From contig CALHWU010000081.1 of the NCBI GenBank assembly GCA_938039795.1, forward strand, positions 1-9,511: DNA of 9,511 nucleotides, given 5' to 3'. This document shows positions 1 through 8,102 of this stretch, piece by piece (the first letter of the stretch is position 1; every line of letters starts with the position of its first letter). Position numbers and translations under genes: made by a program. The notes beneath the pieces are model-generated. The model was not told the origin of the DNA. It saw nothing but the letters and a program-made list of their open reading frames with translations, and did not search any database. The DNA comes from an uncultured Muribaculaceae bacterium. Its GTDB lineage: Bacteria; Bacteroidota; Bacteroidia; Bacteroidales; Muribaculaceae.

Positions 1-53
1 TATCTATATTTATTTGGAACTTGTTTTCATTTTATATATGTCTTTATGATTAT

Positions 54-67
54 TAGGAATAATCCTA
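54..67. repeat. Small inverted repeat in left-facing leader
   Basis: TAGGA at 54-58 and TCCTA at 63-67 form a perfect 5-base inverted repeat around a 4-base loop. It lies downstream of the predicted left-facing promoter, so it would be a small hairpin in that transcript's leader. The stem is short and may be chance in AT-rich DNA. Confidence 0.25.
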
Positions 68-92
68 CCCCTGCTTTTATTACGAGGGTTTG

Positions 93-126
93 CAAAGTTA
101 AATATTTTTTTTACTTCAAGCGCAAA
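93..126 (-). promoter_or_regulatory. Predicted left-facing Bacteroidetes promoter
   Basis: Read on the minus strand, bases 100-93 are TAACTTTG, a perfect match to the Bacteroidetes -7 element TAnnTTTG. A TTTG that could serve as the -33 element lies at 126-123, with 22 bases between, slightly longer than the usual spacing of about 19-21. Transcription would start near base 87 and run off the left edge. No open frame of useful size starts on the minus strand before the edge, so the transcript would have a leader of more than 80 bases or be non-coding. Confidence 0.5.
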
Positions 127-179
127 AAATGTCATCATTTCTTAACATTTATTTTGCTATTGATATATAGTTCGTGATC

Positions 180-240
180 TGACGTCGTCAAAGGCAAAAA
201 AATCGGACTGACCGCGTCAACTATATGACGGCAGGATGAC
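180..240. promoter_or_regulatory. Candidate operator cluster: two TGAC-N3-GTCA palindromes plus TGAC direct repeats
   Basis: Two palindromes of the same form, TGAC-N3-GTCA, occur at 180-190 (middle GTC) and 209-219 (middle CGC), 29 bases apart start to start. Two more TGAC half-sites follow at 226-229 and 237-240, 11 bases apart in direct orientation. The cluster ends about 20 bases before the predicted -7 element of cdsA, the usual location for a repressor or activator site. A matching regulator is not recognised. That this is an operator is inference from repetition and position. Confidence 0.4.
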
Positions 241-260
241 ACTTTTTTCAAAAAAAGTAG

Positions 261-268
261 TAATTTTG
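261..268 (+). promoter_or_regulatory. Predicted -7 element of the cdsA promoter
   Basis: TAATTTTG matches the Bacteroidetes -7 consensus TAnnTTTG exactly. Transcription should start near base 274, giving a leader of about 35 bases before the cdsA ATG. No clear TTTG -33 element stands at the expected distance. Together with the TGAC/GTCA cluster just upstream, this could mean the promoter depends on an activator. Confidence 0.55.
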
Positions 269-309
269 CCACTTAATCCAACTGACTTCTAAAGTTAGCA
301 GACATACCG

Positions 310-1173
<864 letters not shown>

Positions 1174-1221
1174 GACAACCACATAACTCTCCCTCATTCA
1201 TATAACTTTCATTATCACCTT

Positions 1222-2388
1222 ATGAGCGACCAACGTTACAATCTGCGCGGCGTCAGCGCATCGAAAGAAGACGTGCACAACGCCATCAAAAACGTCGACA
1301 AGGGCATATTTCCCGGAGCTTTCTGCAAAATCATCCCCGACATATTGGGCGGCGACCCCCTGTGGTGCAACATCATGCATGCCGACGGAGCCGGCACCAA
1401 ATCCTCTCTTGCCTACGTCTACTGGCGCGAGACCGGCGACCTTTCGGTCTGGAAAGGGATAGCGCAGGACGCGCTCATAATGAATATCGACGACCTCCTC
1501 TGCGTCGGAGCCACCGACAACATACTCGTAAGCTCCACCATCGGCCGCAACAAGATGCTGATACCCGGCGAGGTGATCGCAGCAATCATCAACGGCACAG
1601 AAGAACTGCTCGCCGATCTCCGCGACAAGGGCGTGGGAGTATGGAGTACCGGCGGTGAAACCGCCGACGTGGGCGATCTCGTGCGTACGATCATCGTCGA
1701 CTCCACTGTCACCTGCCGTATGAAGCGCTCCGATGTGATCGACAACGCCAACATCGCCGCCGGCGACGTCATAGTCGGCCTCGCATCGTTCGGCAAGGCT
1801 TCGTATGAGAAAGAGTACAACGGAGGAATGGGAAGCAACGGACTTACCTCGGCGCGCCACGACGTATTCGCCAAATATATAGCCGAACGCTACCCCGAAA
1901 GCTTCGATGCGGCCGTTCCTGACGACCTCGTCTATTCCGGCGCCACTCGCCTCGACACTCCTGTTGAGCACACCGGTCTGACTGCGGGCAAGCTCGTCCT
2001 GTCGCCCACGCGCACGTATGCTCCGGTCATCAAGCAGATCCTTGCCGAAATGCGCGGACAGATCCACGGAATGGTTCACTGCTCGGGAGGCGCCCAGACC
2101 AAGGTGATGCATTTCGTCAGCGGCAAACATGTCATCAAGGACAACCTGTTCCCTATCCCCCCGCTTTTCAAGCTCATCCAGCAACAGTCGGGCACCGACT
2201 GGTCGGAAATGTACAAGGTATTCAACATGGGTCACCGCATGGAGATCTATGTAAGCCCTTCAGATGCTGCCCGCGTCATGGAGATTTCCGAGGCATTCGG
2301 CATAGAGGCCCGCATAGTCGGCCGCGTAGAAGAATCTCCGGCCAACCGACTGACCATCAAGTCGGAAAAAGGAGTGTTTGAATACTGA
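1222..2388 (+). CDS. purM: Phosphoribosylformylglycinamidine cyclo-ligase (AIR synthase), divergent Bacteroidetes type
   Basis: PurM is the cytosolic enzyme of step five of purine synthesis. It uses ATP to close formylglycinamidine ribonucleotide into aminoimidazole ribonucleotide. The 388-residue product is longer than E. coli PurM (about 345) and only distantly similar. Landmarks of the PurM/PurL fold are in order: DGAGTK at 55-60 (DGVGTK in E. coli), a metal/ATP-type NIDDLLCVGA stretch at 88-97, GGETAD at 144-149, GSNGLTSAR at 204-212, SPTRTY at 261-266, and FNMGHRMEIY at 334-343. The glycine-rich GGGF loop of E. coli PurM is replaced here by CSGGAQTK (287-294). I take it as the genuine PurM because this divergent form is, to my knowledge, the usual one in Bacteroidetes. 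A separate AIR-synthase-like function cannot be excluded. There is no Shine-Dalgarno sequence, and mltF begins 27 bases downstream. Confidence 0.9.
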   Translation: MSDQRYNLRGVSASKEDVHNAIKNVDKGIFPGAFCKIIPDILGGDPLWCNIMHADGAGTKSSLAYVYWRETGDLSVWKGIAQDALIMNIDDLLCVGATDNILVSSTIGRNKMLIPGEVIAAIINGTEELLADLRDKGVGVWSTGGETADVGDLVRTIIVDSTVTCRMKRSDVIDNANIAAGDVIVGLASFGKASYEKEYNGGMGSNGLTSARHDVFAKYIAERYPESFDAAVPDDLVYSGATRLDTPVEHTGLTAGKLVLSPTRTYAPVIKQILAEMRGQIHGMVHCSGGAQTKVMHFVSGKHVIKDNLFPIPPLFKLIQQQSGTDWSEMYKVFNMGHRMEIYVSPSDAARVMEISEAFGIEARIVGRVEESPANRLTIKSEKGVFEY

Positions 2389-2415
2389 TCCTCACAGCTA
2401 TTATAAGCGATCACG

Positions 2416-3834
2416 ATGCGCCTAACGACAGACCGTCATATAGCTGCCTTGCTCTTACCGGCAGTAATGGCTGCGACGGTATGGCTGGGTGCATGCGGCC
2501 GCTCGTCGGCGACAGGCGACACCGACAGCGATACCCTCCGCCGGCATCTCCCTGACACGCTCCGTGTCGGCACACTCTACAGCCCGACGTCATATTTCAT
2601 CTACCGTCAGGAACCGATGGGATATGACTATGACCTTGTCAGCCGGTTTGCGGCCGACAAAGGTCTCCATCTCAGCCTGGAGATAGCCCCGTCGCTTGCC
2701 AGAGCGGTAGAGATGCTCGACTCCGGGCTGATAGATCTGCTTGCCTACGAGGTGCCTGTCACCGGCGAATACCGTCAGAAAGTGATACCATGCGGAATTG
2801 AGAACATCACCTACCAGGTGCTCGTACAGCCCAAGAGGAGCAAGGACCAGCTGATTTCCGACGTCACGCAGCTCGTGGGACGCGAAGTATATGTGGAGGA
2901 GAGTTCCAAATATCTCCAACGGCTCAGCAATCTGAATGAGGAGCTTGGCGGAGGCATAATCATCCATCAGGTCGACCGCGACACGCTCATCACGGAGGAT
3001 CTTATGGAGATGGTGTCGAAAGGAGAGATACCGCTCACGGTAGTCGACAGCGACATCGGCCGTCTCAACAAAACGTATTACAACGACCTCGACATCTCGC
3101 TTCAGATCTCTTTTCCGCAGCGTTCGGCATGGGGCGTCGCGCCCGACCATCAGTGGCTTGCCGACAGCATCAATGCATGGAGAAGCGGAGAGAAACCGCG
3201 CCGACAGCAGGCCTCGCTGCTCAAACGCTACTTCGAGCTCAGCAAAGGAACCATTTCCGGACGCGCGGCTGTGAAGATCGACCTTTCCAGAGGTGTCGTG
3301 TCGCCATTCGACCATCTGTTCAGACGCTATGCCGCCACCATCGGCTGGGACTGGCGGCTTATAGCCTCTCAGGCATTCAAGGAGAGCAGATTCGATTCCA
3401 CGGTAGTGTCATGGGCCGGCGCACGCGGGATCATGCAGATAATGCCTCGCACCGCCCGAGCCCACGGACTTACGGACGAGATGATGACTAACAACGATGC
3501 GAGTATCTCCACAGCCGTCAAAGTGATCGCAGCGCTTGACAAGTCGCTTGCATCAAGGGTACCCGACCGGGAGGAACGGCGCAAATTCGTCGTAGCGGCC
3601 TACAACTCCGGCCTCGCCCACATACTCGATGCCATAGCGCTGGCGGCCAAACACGGCATGAATCCGCAGATATGGGAGGGCAATGTAGAGCAGGCTCTGC
3701 TGCTCAAGTCAAAACCGGAATACTACAACGACCCGGTGTGTAAATACGGATATTTCCATGGACGTCAGACCTACGACTACGTCCATGAGGTGTTCGCATT
3801 CTACGACCAGGTGCGTCAGAAAATACAGCAATGA
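2416..3834 (+). CDS. mltF: Membrane-bound lytic murein transglycosylase MltF-like lipoprotein
   Basis: This protein is predicted to cut the glycan strands of peptidoglycan non-hydrolytically, leaving 1,6-anhydromuramic ends, from a lipid anchor in the periplasm. A signal peptide ends in the lipobox LGAC with Cys27 as anchor. Residues about 48-275 look like a family 3 solute-binding domain (start LRVGTLYSPTSYFIY). Residues about 295-465 are a lytic transglycosylase (SLT) domain with catalytic Glu323 in FKESRFD, then GIMQIMP at 338-344, AAYNSG at 394-399 and a late YGYFHGRQTYDYV block. Both domain order and 472-residue length fit MltF, where the binding domain is thought to control the lytic domain. 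The C-terminal blocks match E. coli MltF closely (AAYNxG, YxxLTYGYARG equivalents). It lies 27 bases after purM and 59 before the DUF3332 gene. Confidence 0.93.
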   Translation: MRLTTDRHIAALLLPAVMAATVWLGACGRSSATGDTDSDTLRRHLPDTLRVGTLYSPTSYFIYRQEPMGYDYDLVSRFAADKGLHLSLEIAPSLARAVEMLDSGLIDLLAYEVPVTGEYRQKVIPCGIENITYQVLVQPKRSKDQLISDVTQLVGREVYVEESSKYLQRLSNLNEELGGGIIIHQVDRDTLITEDLMEMVSKGEIPLTVVDSDIGRLNKTYYNDLDISLQISFPQRSAWGVAPDHQWLADSINAWRSGEKPRRQQASLLKRYFELSKGTISGRAAVKIDLSRGVVSPFDHLFRRYAATIGWDWRLIASQAFKESRFDSTVVSWAGARGIMQIMPRTARAHGLTDEMMTNNDASISTAVKVIAALDKSLASRVPDREERRKFVVAAYNSGLAHILDAIALAAKHGMNPQIWEGNVEQALLLKSKPEYYNDPVCKYGYFHGRQTYDYVHEVFAFYDQVRQKIQQ

Positions 3835-3893
3835 CAGATATGTTTTTCTGTGCCAGAAACTTAATATAAACCATTTTATTCATCTACGTCATT

Positions 3894-4439
3894 ATGAAGA
3901 AAAGATATCTTTCAGTGGCTCTCGTCGTGGCTCTCGCAGGCTCGATGGTGATGACATCATGTATCGGCAGCTTCTCGCTGACCAACAAACTCCTGTCGTG
4001 GAACCGTCAGGTTGGCAACAAATTTGTCAACGAACTCGTATTCTTTGCATTCTGGATCATTCCCGTGTATGAGGTCTCTGCTTTGGCCGACGTACTCGTG
4101 ATCAACAGCATCGAGTTCTGGAGCGGCACCAACCCCGTGGCAAAAGGTAAGAAAGTAGTCGACGGACACGACGGACGTTACCTCGTGGAGTGCGACGGCA
4201 AAGGCTACACCATCACCTCGGGAAACGACGGATCGGTAGTCCGCCTCGACTTCGACGCCGACGCACAGACCTGGAGTGTCGACGCAGGCCAGGGCGCCAT
4301 GCCGTTCATGACATTCGTCGACGACAACCATGTCAGCATGCCGGCCGCCGACGGCACCATGCAGACCATCGAGCTCTCCCAGGCCGGCGTGATGGCCTAC
4401 TCGCAGGCAGCCTCCTCGCAGCTCTTCGCCGCCCGCTGA
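3894..4439 (+). CDS. DUF3332 family lipoprotein, function unknown
   Basis: The 181-residue product begins with a lysine-rich signal peptide whose lipobox (VMTSC) puts the lipidated cysteine at residue 23. The mature start, CIGSFSLTNKLLSWN, and the following stretch through NKFVNELVFFAFWIIPVYEV and LVINSIEFWSG are hallmark segments of the DUF3332 family. That family is common in Bacteroidetes and proteobacteria, and I know no established function for it. The conserved part includes a hydrophobic segment (about residues 45-72) that could lie in or on a membrane. The C-terminal half (about 80-181) is soluble, rich in Asp and Gly, and probably beta-rich. The gene is last in the rightward group, followed after 30 bases by a strong terminator hairpin. 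A weak -7-like sequence (TATGTTTT, 3839-3846) precedes it, so some independent transcription is possible. Confidence 0.85.
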   Translation: MKKRYLSVALVVALAGSMVMTSCIGSFSLTNKLLSWNRQVGNKFVNELVFFAFWIIPVYEVSALADVLVINSIEFWSGTNPVAKGKKVVDGHDGRYLVECDGKGYTITSGNDGSVVRLDFDADAQTWSVDAGQGAMPFMTFVDDNHVSMPAADGTMQTIELSQAGVMAYSQAASSQLFAAR

Positions 4440-4469
4440 CAATCAGTCCACGGCAGATTCACGTACGAC

Positions 4470-4503
4470 AACGCCCGGCAAGCATGGAAACCTGCCGGGC
4501 GTT
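4470..4503 (+). terminator. Strong intrinsic-type terminator between convergent genes
   Basis: An 11-base perfect stem (AACGCCCGGCA at 4470-4480 pairing with 4493-4503) closes a 12-base loop. On the plus strand it is followed by a moderately T-rich run (ATTTATGCTTT), so it most plausibly ends the cdsA-purM-mltF-DUF3332 transcript. It also lies 23 bases beyond the stop of the opposing MFS gene. The hairpin forms equally well on that strand, but no T-rich tail follows there, so bidirectional action is possible but weaker. Confidence 0.8.
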
Positions 4504-4525
4504 ATTTATGCTTTGGGTTGACGTA

Positions 4526-5956
4526 TTACTCTTCGGCCGATTCCGCCTCGGCGGCTTCCACGTCGGGAGTCGACTTGATGTTGGGAAGCTCAAGCCCGTA
4601 ATGCTTGCGAGTGTCGAGGATCTTGAGCCAGAGCGCGAATATCAGCGCCAGAGCGCCGAAGCCAGCAAACATCAGCATCGGGTTGGTATAATCGTATTCC
4701 ATCGGATCGGTCACGCCCGCGTTGCTTGCCGCGAGCACGTTACCGAAAAGGATAGGCACACCGAACAGACCGATGTTCTGCACCCAGAAGATCAGCGAAT
4801 ACGCGCTGCCGAGATAGCGCTTGTCCATCACCTTGGGCACCGAAGGCCACAGAGCCGCCGGCACCAGTGCGAACGATACGCCGAGCACCAGTATCGTCGT
4901 CAGAGCCAGTCCCTGGCTCGGAACCGACGGCAACAGCAGCGCGAATATCAGATGACAGCCGATCAGGAGCAGCGAGCCGAGGATCAGCATCGTGGCGCCG
5001 CGGCCTATCTTGTCGAGCAGATAGCCCAGAGGAGGAGTCAGAATGAGAGCTCCGATCGGGAACCACCGCAGCAGGTCGGCCGCCTGTTCGGCCGAAATGC
5101 CGAGATTGCACTGAAGCATATTGGTGCCGAAGCGCTGGAAGGGGAAGATGGCCGAGTAATATAGCACGCAGAGCAGGGCGATGATCCAGAAAAGACGCGA
5201 CCTGAACAGTCCGCCGACATCGCTGAGCTTGAACTCCTCGTCAGAGCCGCCCGACGTAGCGCCCACGCCCGTCTGATGGTCGAGCTTGCGGTCCATCACG
5301 GCGAAAACGATAAAGCATATCAGACCGATAAGCAGAAGAGCCGTGCAGAACGCCACCGGCACCACTACCGACGGATCGCCCCCCATGGCCTGCGACAGAC
5401 GCGGCGACAGTGAAAGCACCGCAAAGACGCCCAGACGGGCCAGAGCCATCTCGCAGCCCATCGCCAGCGCCATCTCCTTGCCCTCAAACCACCGGGCGAT
5501 AGCCTTGCTGACCGTGATGCCCGCCATTTCGCATCCGCAGCCGAATATCATGAAGCCGAGAGCGGCAAGCTTTGCCGATCCTGGCATTGCAGTCCACCAC
5601 GACGAGAGCCATGTGTCGAAGCCGGTACCGGCAAACCACGGACTGATGGCATAGAGTTTGATCACGGCGCCGCCAACCATGAGAGAAGCGGAGAGAGTGC
5701 CCGTGAATCTCACTCCCATCTTGTCGAGAATTATACCGGCCACTATCAGGAAGCCGAACACATTGAGCATATACTCGGCGCCCGCATAGTTGCCAAACGC
5801 CGTCGGGCTCCAGCCGAGCTGCACTTCAAGCAGCTCCTGCAGAGGCGACATCACATCGACAAACATGTAGGCGAAGAACATCATCGATGCTATAAGCACC
5901 AGTGCAGTCCAGCGTGCCCACGCCTTGTCGTTGAGAACCTGTCTTACTTTTTCCAT
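4526..5956 (-). CDS. MFS transporter, MFSD1-like
   Basis: This 476-residue inner-membrane protein has the twelve-segment layout of the major facilitator superfamily. The halves carry matching loop motifs, LDKMGVR at 77-83 and LDKIGRG at 314-320, separated by a long charged cytosolic loop (about 222-248). The segment KAIARWFEGKEMALAMG (151-167) followed by ALARLG resembles MFSD1-type proteins, whose animal member exports dipeptides from lysosomes. The substrate here is therefore unknown, with small peptides or organic anions as options. The tail is acidic (VEAAEAESAEE). Its ATG is preceded by AGGA with 8 bases between, an unusual Shine-Dalgarno-like site for this phylum. It follows the beta-barrel gene by 99 bases containing a hairpin, so it may be the last gene of that unit or be transcribed separately. 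Confidence 0.88.
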   Translation of the reverse strand: MEKVRQVLNDKAWARWTALVLIASMMFFAYMFVDVMSPLQELLEVQLGWSPTAFGNYAGAEYMLNVFGFLIVAGIILDKMGVRFTGTLSASLMVGGAVIKLYAISPWFAGTGFDTWLSSWWTAMPGSAKLAALGFMIFGCGCEMAGITVSKAIARWFEGKEMALAMGCEMALARLGVFAVLSLSPRLSQAMGGDPSVVVPVAFCTALLLIGLICFIVFAVMDRKLDHQTGVGATSGGSDEEFKLSDVGGLFRSRLFWIIALLCVLYYSAIFPFQRFGTNMLQCNLGISAEQAADLLRWFPIGALILTPPLGYLLDKIGRGATMLILGSLLLIGCHLIFALLLPSVPSQGLALTTILVLGVSFALVPAALWPSVPKVMDKRYLGSAYSLIFWVQNIGLFGVPILFGNVLAASNAGVTDPMEYDYTNPMLMFAGFGALALIFALWLKILDTRKHYGLELPNIKSTPDVEAAEAESAEE

Positions 5957-6004
5957 TGATTTTATCCTGATTATATTATTAATTGTCTTCCCAAACCGCG
6001 TCAG

Positions 6005-6045
6005 ACGGCATAATGTATCCGGATGAACGGATATGGCATTGCCGT
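6005..6045. repeat. Two-part inverted repeat between barrel and transporter genes
   Basis: An outer stem (ACGGCA 6005-6010 with TGCCGT 6040-6045) encloses an inner stem (TATCCG 6016-6021 with CGGATA 6028-6033) around a 6-base loop. The two are separated by internal loops of 5 and 6 bases. It begins about 10 bases beyond the stop of the barrel gene in the direction of transcription and has no T-run after it. This makes it more like an mRNA-processing, 3'-end stabilising or attenuating hairpin than a complete intrinsic terminator. The role is inference. Confidence 0.5.
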
Positions 6046-6055
6046 AAGTCCGGTA

Positions 6056-6817
6056 TCAGAACAGGTATCCGAATCCGAAATTAAGATATATCGGATACAT
6101 GTTGAAACTTACAGTCTTGAACGACGACACGAAAATATCGTTGAGTCCCCACGACAGATTGGCATTGACCGCGAGATGGCTATAGGCCATCCAGGTGACT
6201 CCGGCCTGAAGTCCCCAGTTGAATTTACGCAGTTCGCTTCCGAAATCGTATGATGCCTTCGAATCGCCTTCAAACACATACTTGTCGCCGGTCGGGTCGC
6301 CTTCGCGCAGATATCCCTCATAGACATATCCTTCAAAATCGTTCTGGAAGGCGTAGGCGAGATATGGGCCGAATGACAGGGTGGTGCGCGGATGCACACG
6401 CAGGTTGGCCAGTATCGGCACAAGAAGCTGCTGCGAATGATATTTGGTACGTACCATTCCGGTCCAGCGTCCCTTGAGTTTCTTGCCGTCGTCGAGTATC
6501 TCCATCCCGTAGTTTTTCACACGGGCCTTTGTCTCCATTCCTCTCGTGCCGAGCTGCAGTCCGACCGTGACTCCCCACTTCCGGTCGGGGGTCAGCCATT
6601 TTGTCGCTACGGCCCCAAGCTGCAGGTTGAGTTTCGGATCAAACGATTTTATCTTGCGTATCTCTGCAGGGAGCGGAAGCGGAGAGGTGCCTCCAAGGTT
6701 GAGTCCGGCATTGACCTGGTACTCTATATCGCGGAAAAAGCCCTCGGCTCCGGCCGGCACACCGGCGGCGGTCAGCATTAGCGTCGCCGCAGCTATAATG
6801 CGTGTGATTGATTTCAT
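6056..6817 (-). CDS. Outer-membrane beta-barrel protein (porin-like family)
   Basis: The 253-residue product has a cleavable signal peptide (basic start, hydrophobic core, probable cut after AGA at residue 24) and no lipobox. The mature part alternates polar and hydrophobic residues in strand-like stretches, such as YQVNAGLNLGG, WGVTVGLQLGTRGMETKA, TTLSFGPYLAYAF and LAVNANLSWGLNDIF. It ends in YLNFGFGYLF, an aromatic-terminated last strand of the kind recognised by the BAM insertion machinery. This fits the small barrels annotated as porin-family or PorT-like in Bacteroidetes, with perhaps 8-10 strands. The gene starts 35 bases after the PCMD-type lipoprotein gene, with no promoter seen between, so the two are very likely co-transcribed and may work together. 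No substrate can be read from the sequence. Confidence 0.85.
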   Translation of the reverse strand: MKSITRIIAAATLMLTAAGVPAGAEGFFRDIEYQVNAGLNLGGTSPLPLPAEIRKIKSFDPKLNLQLGAVATKWLTPDRKWGVTVGLQLGTRGMETKARVKNYGMEILDDGKKLKGRWTGMVRTKYHSQQLLVPILANLRVHPRTTLSFGPYLAYAFQNDFEGYVYEGYLREGDPTGDKYVFEGDSKASYDFGSELRKFNWGLQAGVTWMAYSHLAVNANLSWGLNDIFVSSFKTVSFNMYPIYLNFGFGYLF

Positions 6818-6852
6818 TTCTCTTCGGTTTTAATGAAGCCCTGTTAATAAAA

Positions 6853-7980
6853 TTATTCGGCGCATGTGATCTGAAGCATGTCGACCTGCAACGTACTTCC
6901 TATCGCACCTCTGAAATAGTCGCCGTCCTCACTCGAACTCATCACGATGGCAATGTTGTACTTGCCTTCACGCAACTTATCGGGATCTATCTGCTTGCCC
7001 TTACGATAGGTAAAAGGCACTGAAAAACCACGCCACTCAGAAGTGATCTGCCGGTCGGGGATCTCGGCAGTGGATATGATCATCGGATTATCGGCAGAAA
7101 GCACATTCGTCCCGTCAAGCCATTCATGACCGGCCGATGTCTCGTACATCACCGCATACAGATTAAACAAGTCGGTCTTTCCGGGTACCGCCACCAGATT
7201 GCCGTCGGCGTCGGGCACGCAATAGGAGGCTCCTGGCTGATACTTGTAATAACCGCTGAACATTACCGGCACCTGATTGAACGGTATGCCGAAATGAGTT
7301 GCCGCAAGCGGGTTGGACATTGCGTTCGTGCCGTCAAACTTTCCGAAGAACAGATTTCCGGCCGCCATAGGCTTCTTGGCCCGCTGGCCGAACGAACCGG
7401 TCGAACGAGTGACGAGCACCACGCATTTGCCCCCGTCAACTCCTCCGTCGCCCTGATAGGTCGGGAACGTTTCCGGAGTAGAACCCTGCAGCGTCAGAGC
7501 GAAAGCGGAGTTAGCGCTGGCCCATACGAGAGCATCCTTTCCGGAAGGATCCGGCTCATAGAATTCGTCGTAGGTGCAAACTCCACCCAGAGCCTTGATG
7601 TGACGCACATGGTCGAAGTCGTATTCGAGATTGATGCTGTTGTTGCGCTGCACCTCCACGATATAGTCTTTGTGCCATTTACCGTCCTCGGCTGTCACGA
7701 TATAAGTCTGCGGAAACTCGAAGTTGCGCACCGTACCGCTCGGCGGCTCGATGGTAGCTCCCGGCGACAGCACGAACTCCGGCGCCAGAGCCGTGACCGG
7801 CTGATTGTTCTTCACTATCAGAAGCACCTTGCTGTTGGAGATATTCGGCTCACGGTTGAGCACATCGCCCGGCACTGTCACCTCAACGATATCGCATTCG
7901 GCGTTTTTAGGCTCCTCGCGTATACATGACACCGAGAGAAAACCGGTCAGTACGAATGCTGCGATTGATCTAATTGTCAT
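6853..7980 (-). CDS. PCMD-type (putative carbohydrate metabolism domain) lipoprotein
   Basis: From the chosen start at 7980 the product is 375 residues. A signal peptide ends in FLSVSC with lipidated Cys19. Residues about 40-111 form an Ig-like N-terminal domain: a strand pattern with FVLSPGATIEPPSG and YIVTAEDGKWHKDYIVEV, as found before PCMD domains. Residues about 118-373 fit the PCMD domain, a beta-sandwich family of Bacteroidetes surface or periplasmic proteins with a suspected but unproven sugar-related role. An in-frame ATG at 8049 would add 23 residues, but it would place charged residues ahead of the signal peptide. It also lies upstream of the transcription start predicted from the TAATTTTG element, so the 7980 start is preferred. 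It is first in a minus-strand group with a barrel and an MFS gene. Confidence 0.82.
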   Translation of the reverse strand: MTIRSIAAFVLTGFLSVSCIREEPKNAECDIVEVTVPGDVLNREPNISNSKVLLIVKNNQPVTALAPEFVLSPGATIEPPSGTVRNFEFPQTYIVTAEDGKWHKDYIVEVQRNNSINLEYDFDHVRHIKALGGVCTYDEFYEPDPSGKDALVWASANSAFALTLQGSTPETFPTYQGDGGVDGGKCVVLVTRSTGSFGQRAKKPMAAGNLFFGKFDGTNAMSNPLAATHFGIPFNQVPVMFSGYYKYQPGASYCVPDADGNLVAVPGKTDLFNLYAVMYETSAGHEWLDGTNVLSADNPMIISTAEIPDRQITSEWRGFSVPFTYRKGKQIDPDKLREGKYNIAIVMSSSEDGDYFRGAIGSTLQVDMLQITCAE

Positions 7981-8046
7981 ACTATTATATTGAATTTGCC
8001 AATATTTCATCGGCGGACACCACTTTGGCCTCCGCAAATAATCTGT

Positions 8047-8054
8047 CAAAATTA
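8047..8054 (-). promoter_or_regulatory. Predicted -7 element of the PCMD lipoprotein operon promoter
   Basis: On the minus strand the bases read TAATTTTG, an exact TAnnTTTG match. A TTTG lies further upstream (8082-8079), but the 24-base gap is longer than usual for a -33 element. Transcription would begin near 8041, inside the longer frame that starts at 8049. This supports translation from 7980 with a leader of about 60 bases. Confidence 0.5.
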
Positions 8055-8102
8055 GTTGATTTATTTTTTGCGAATGGTCAAATGGTAGAAAAAGTTGTCA
8101 CT

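Noticed and set aside
10..30. Minus-strand ATG downstream of the left-facing promoter
   Set aside because: It encodes only six residues before a stop, with no sign of being a leader peptide.
1203..1210. TAACTTTC, a near match to the -7 element before purM
   Set aside because: It lacks the final G and would start transcription about 6 bases before the ATG; co-transcription with cdsA is simpler.
1198..2235. 345-codon open frame on the minus strand
   Set aside because: It is antisense to purM, which has clear family motifs. The frame has no recognisable domain and is explained by the GC-rich codon pattern of purM.
3845..3859. Short hairpin TTTCTG/CAGAAA after mltF
   Set aside because: The stem is short and AT-rich with no proper T-run, so it is unlikely to end transcription before the DUF3332 gene.
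4190..5164. 324-codon plus-strand frame crossing the terminator
   Set aside because: It overlaps the DUF3332 gene out of frame, reads through the terminator hairpin and then runs antisense to the MFS gene; the composition is Arg/Gln/His-rich low-complexity, typical of a shadow frame.
7126..7929. 267-codon plus-strand frame
   Set aside because: It is antisense to the PCMD-type lipoprotein gene and has no recognisable features or promoter.
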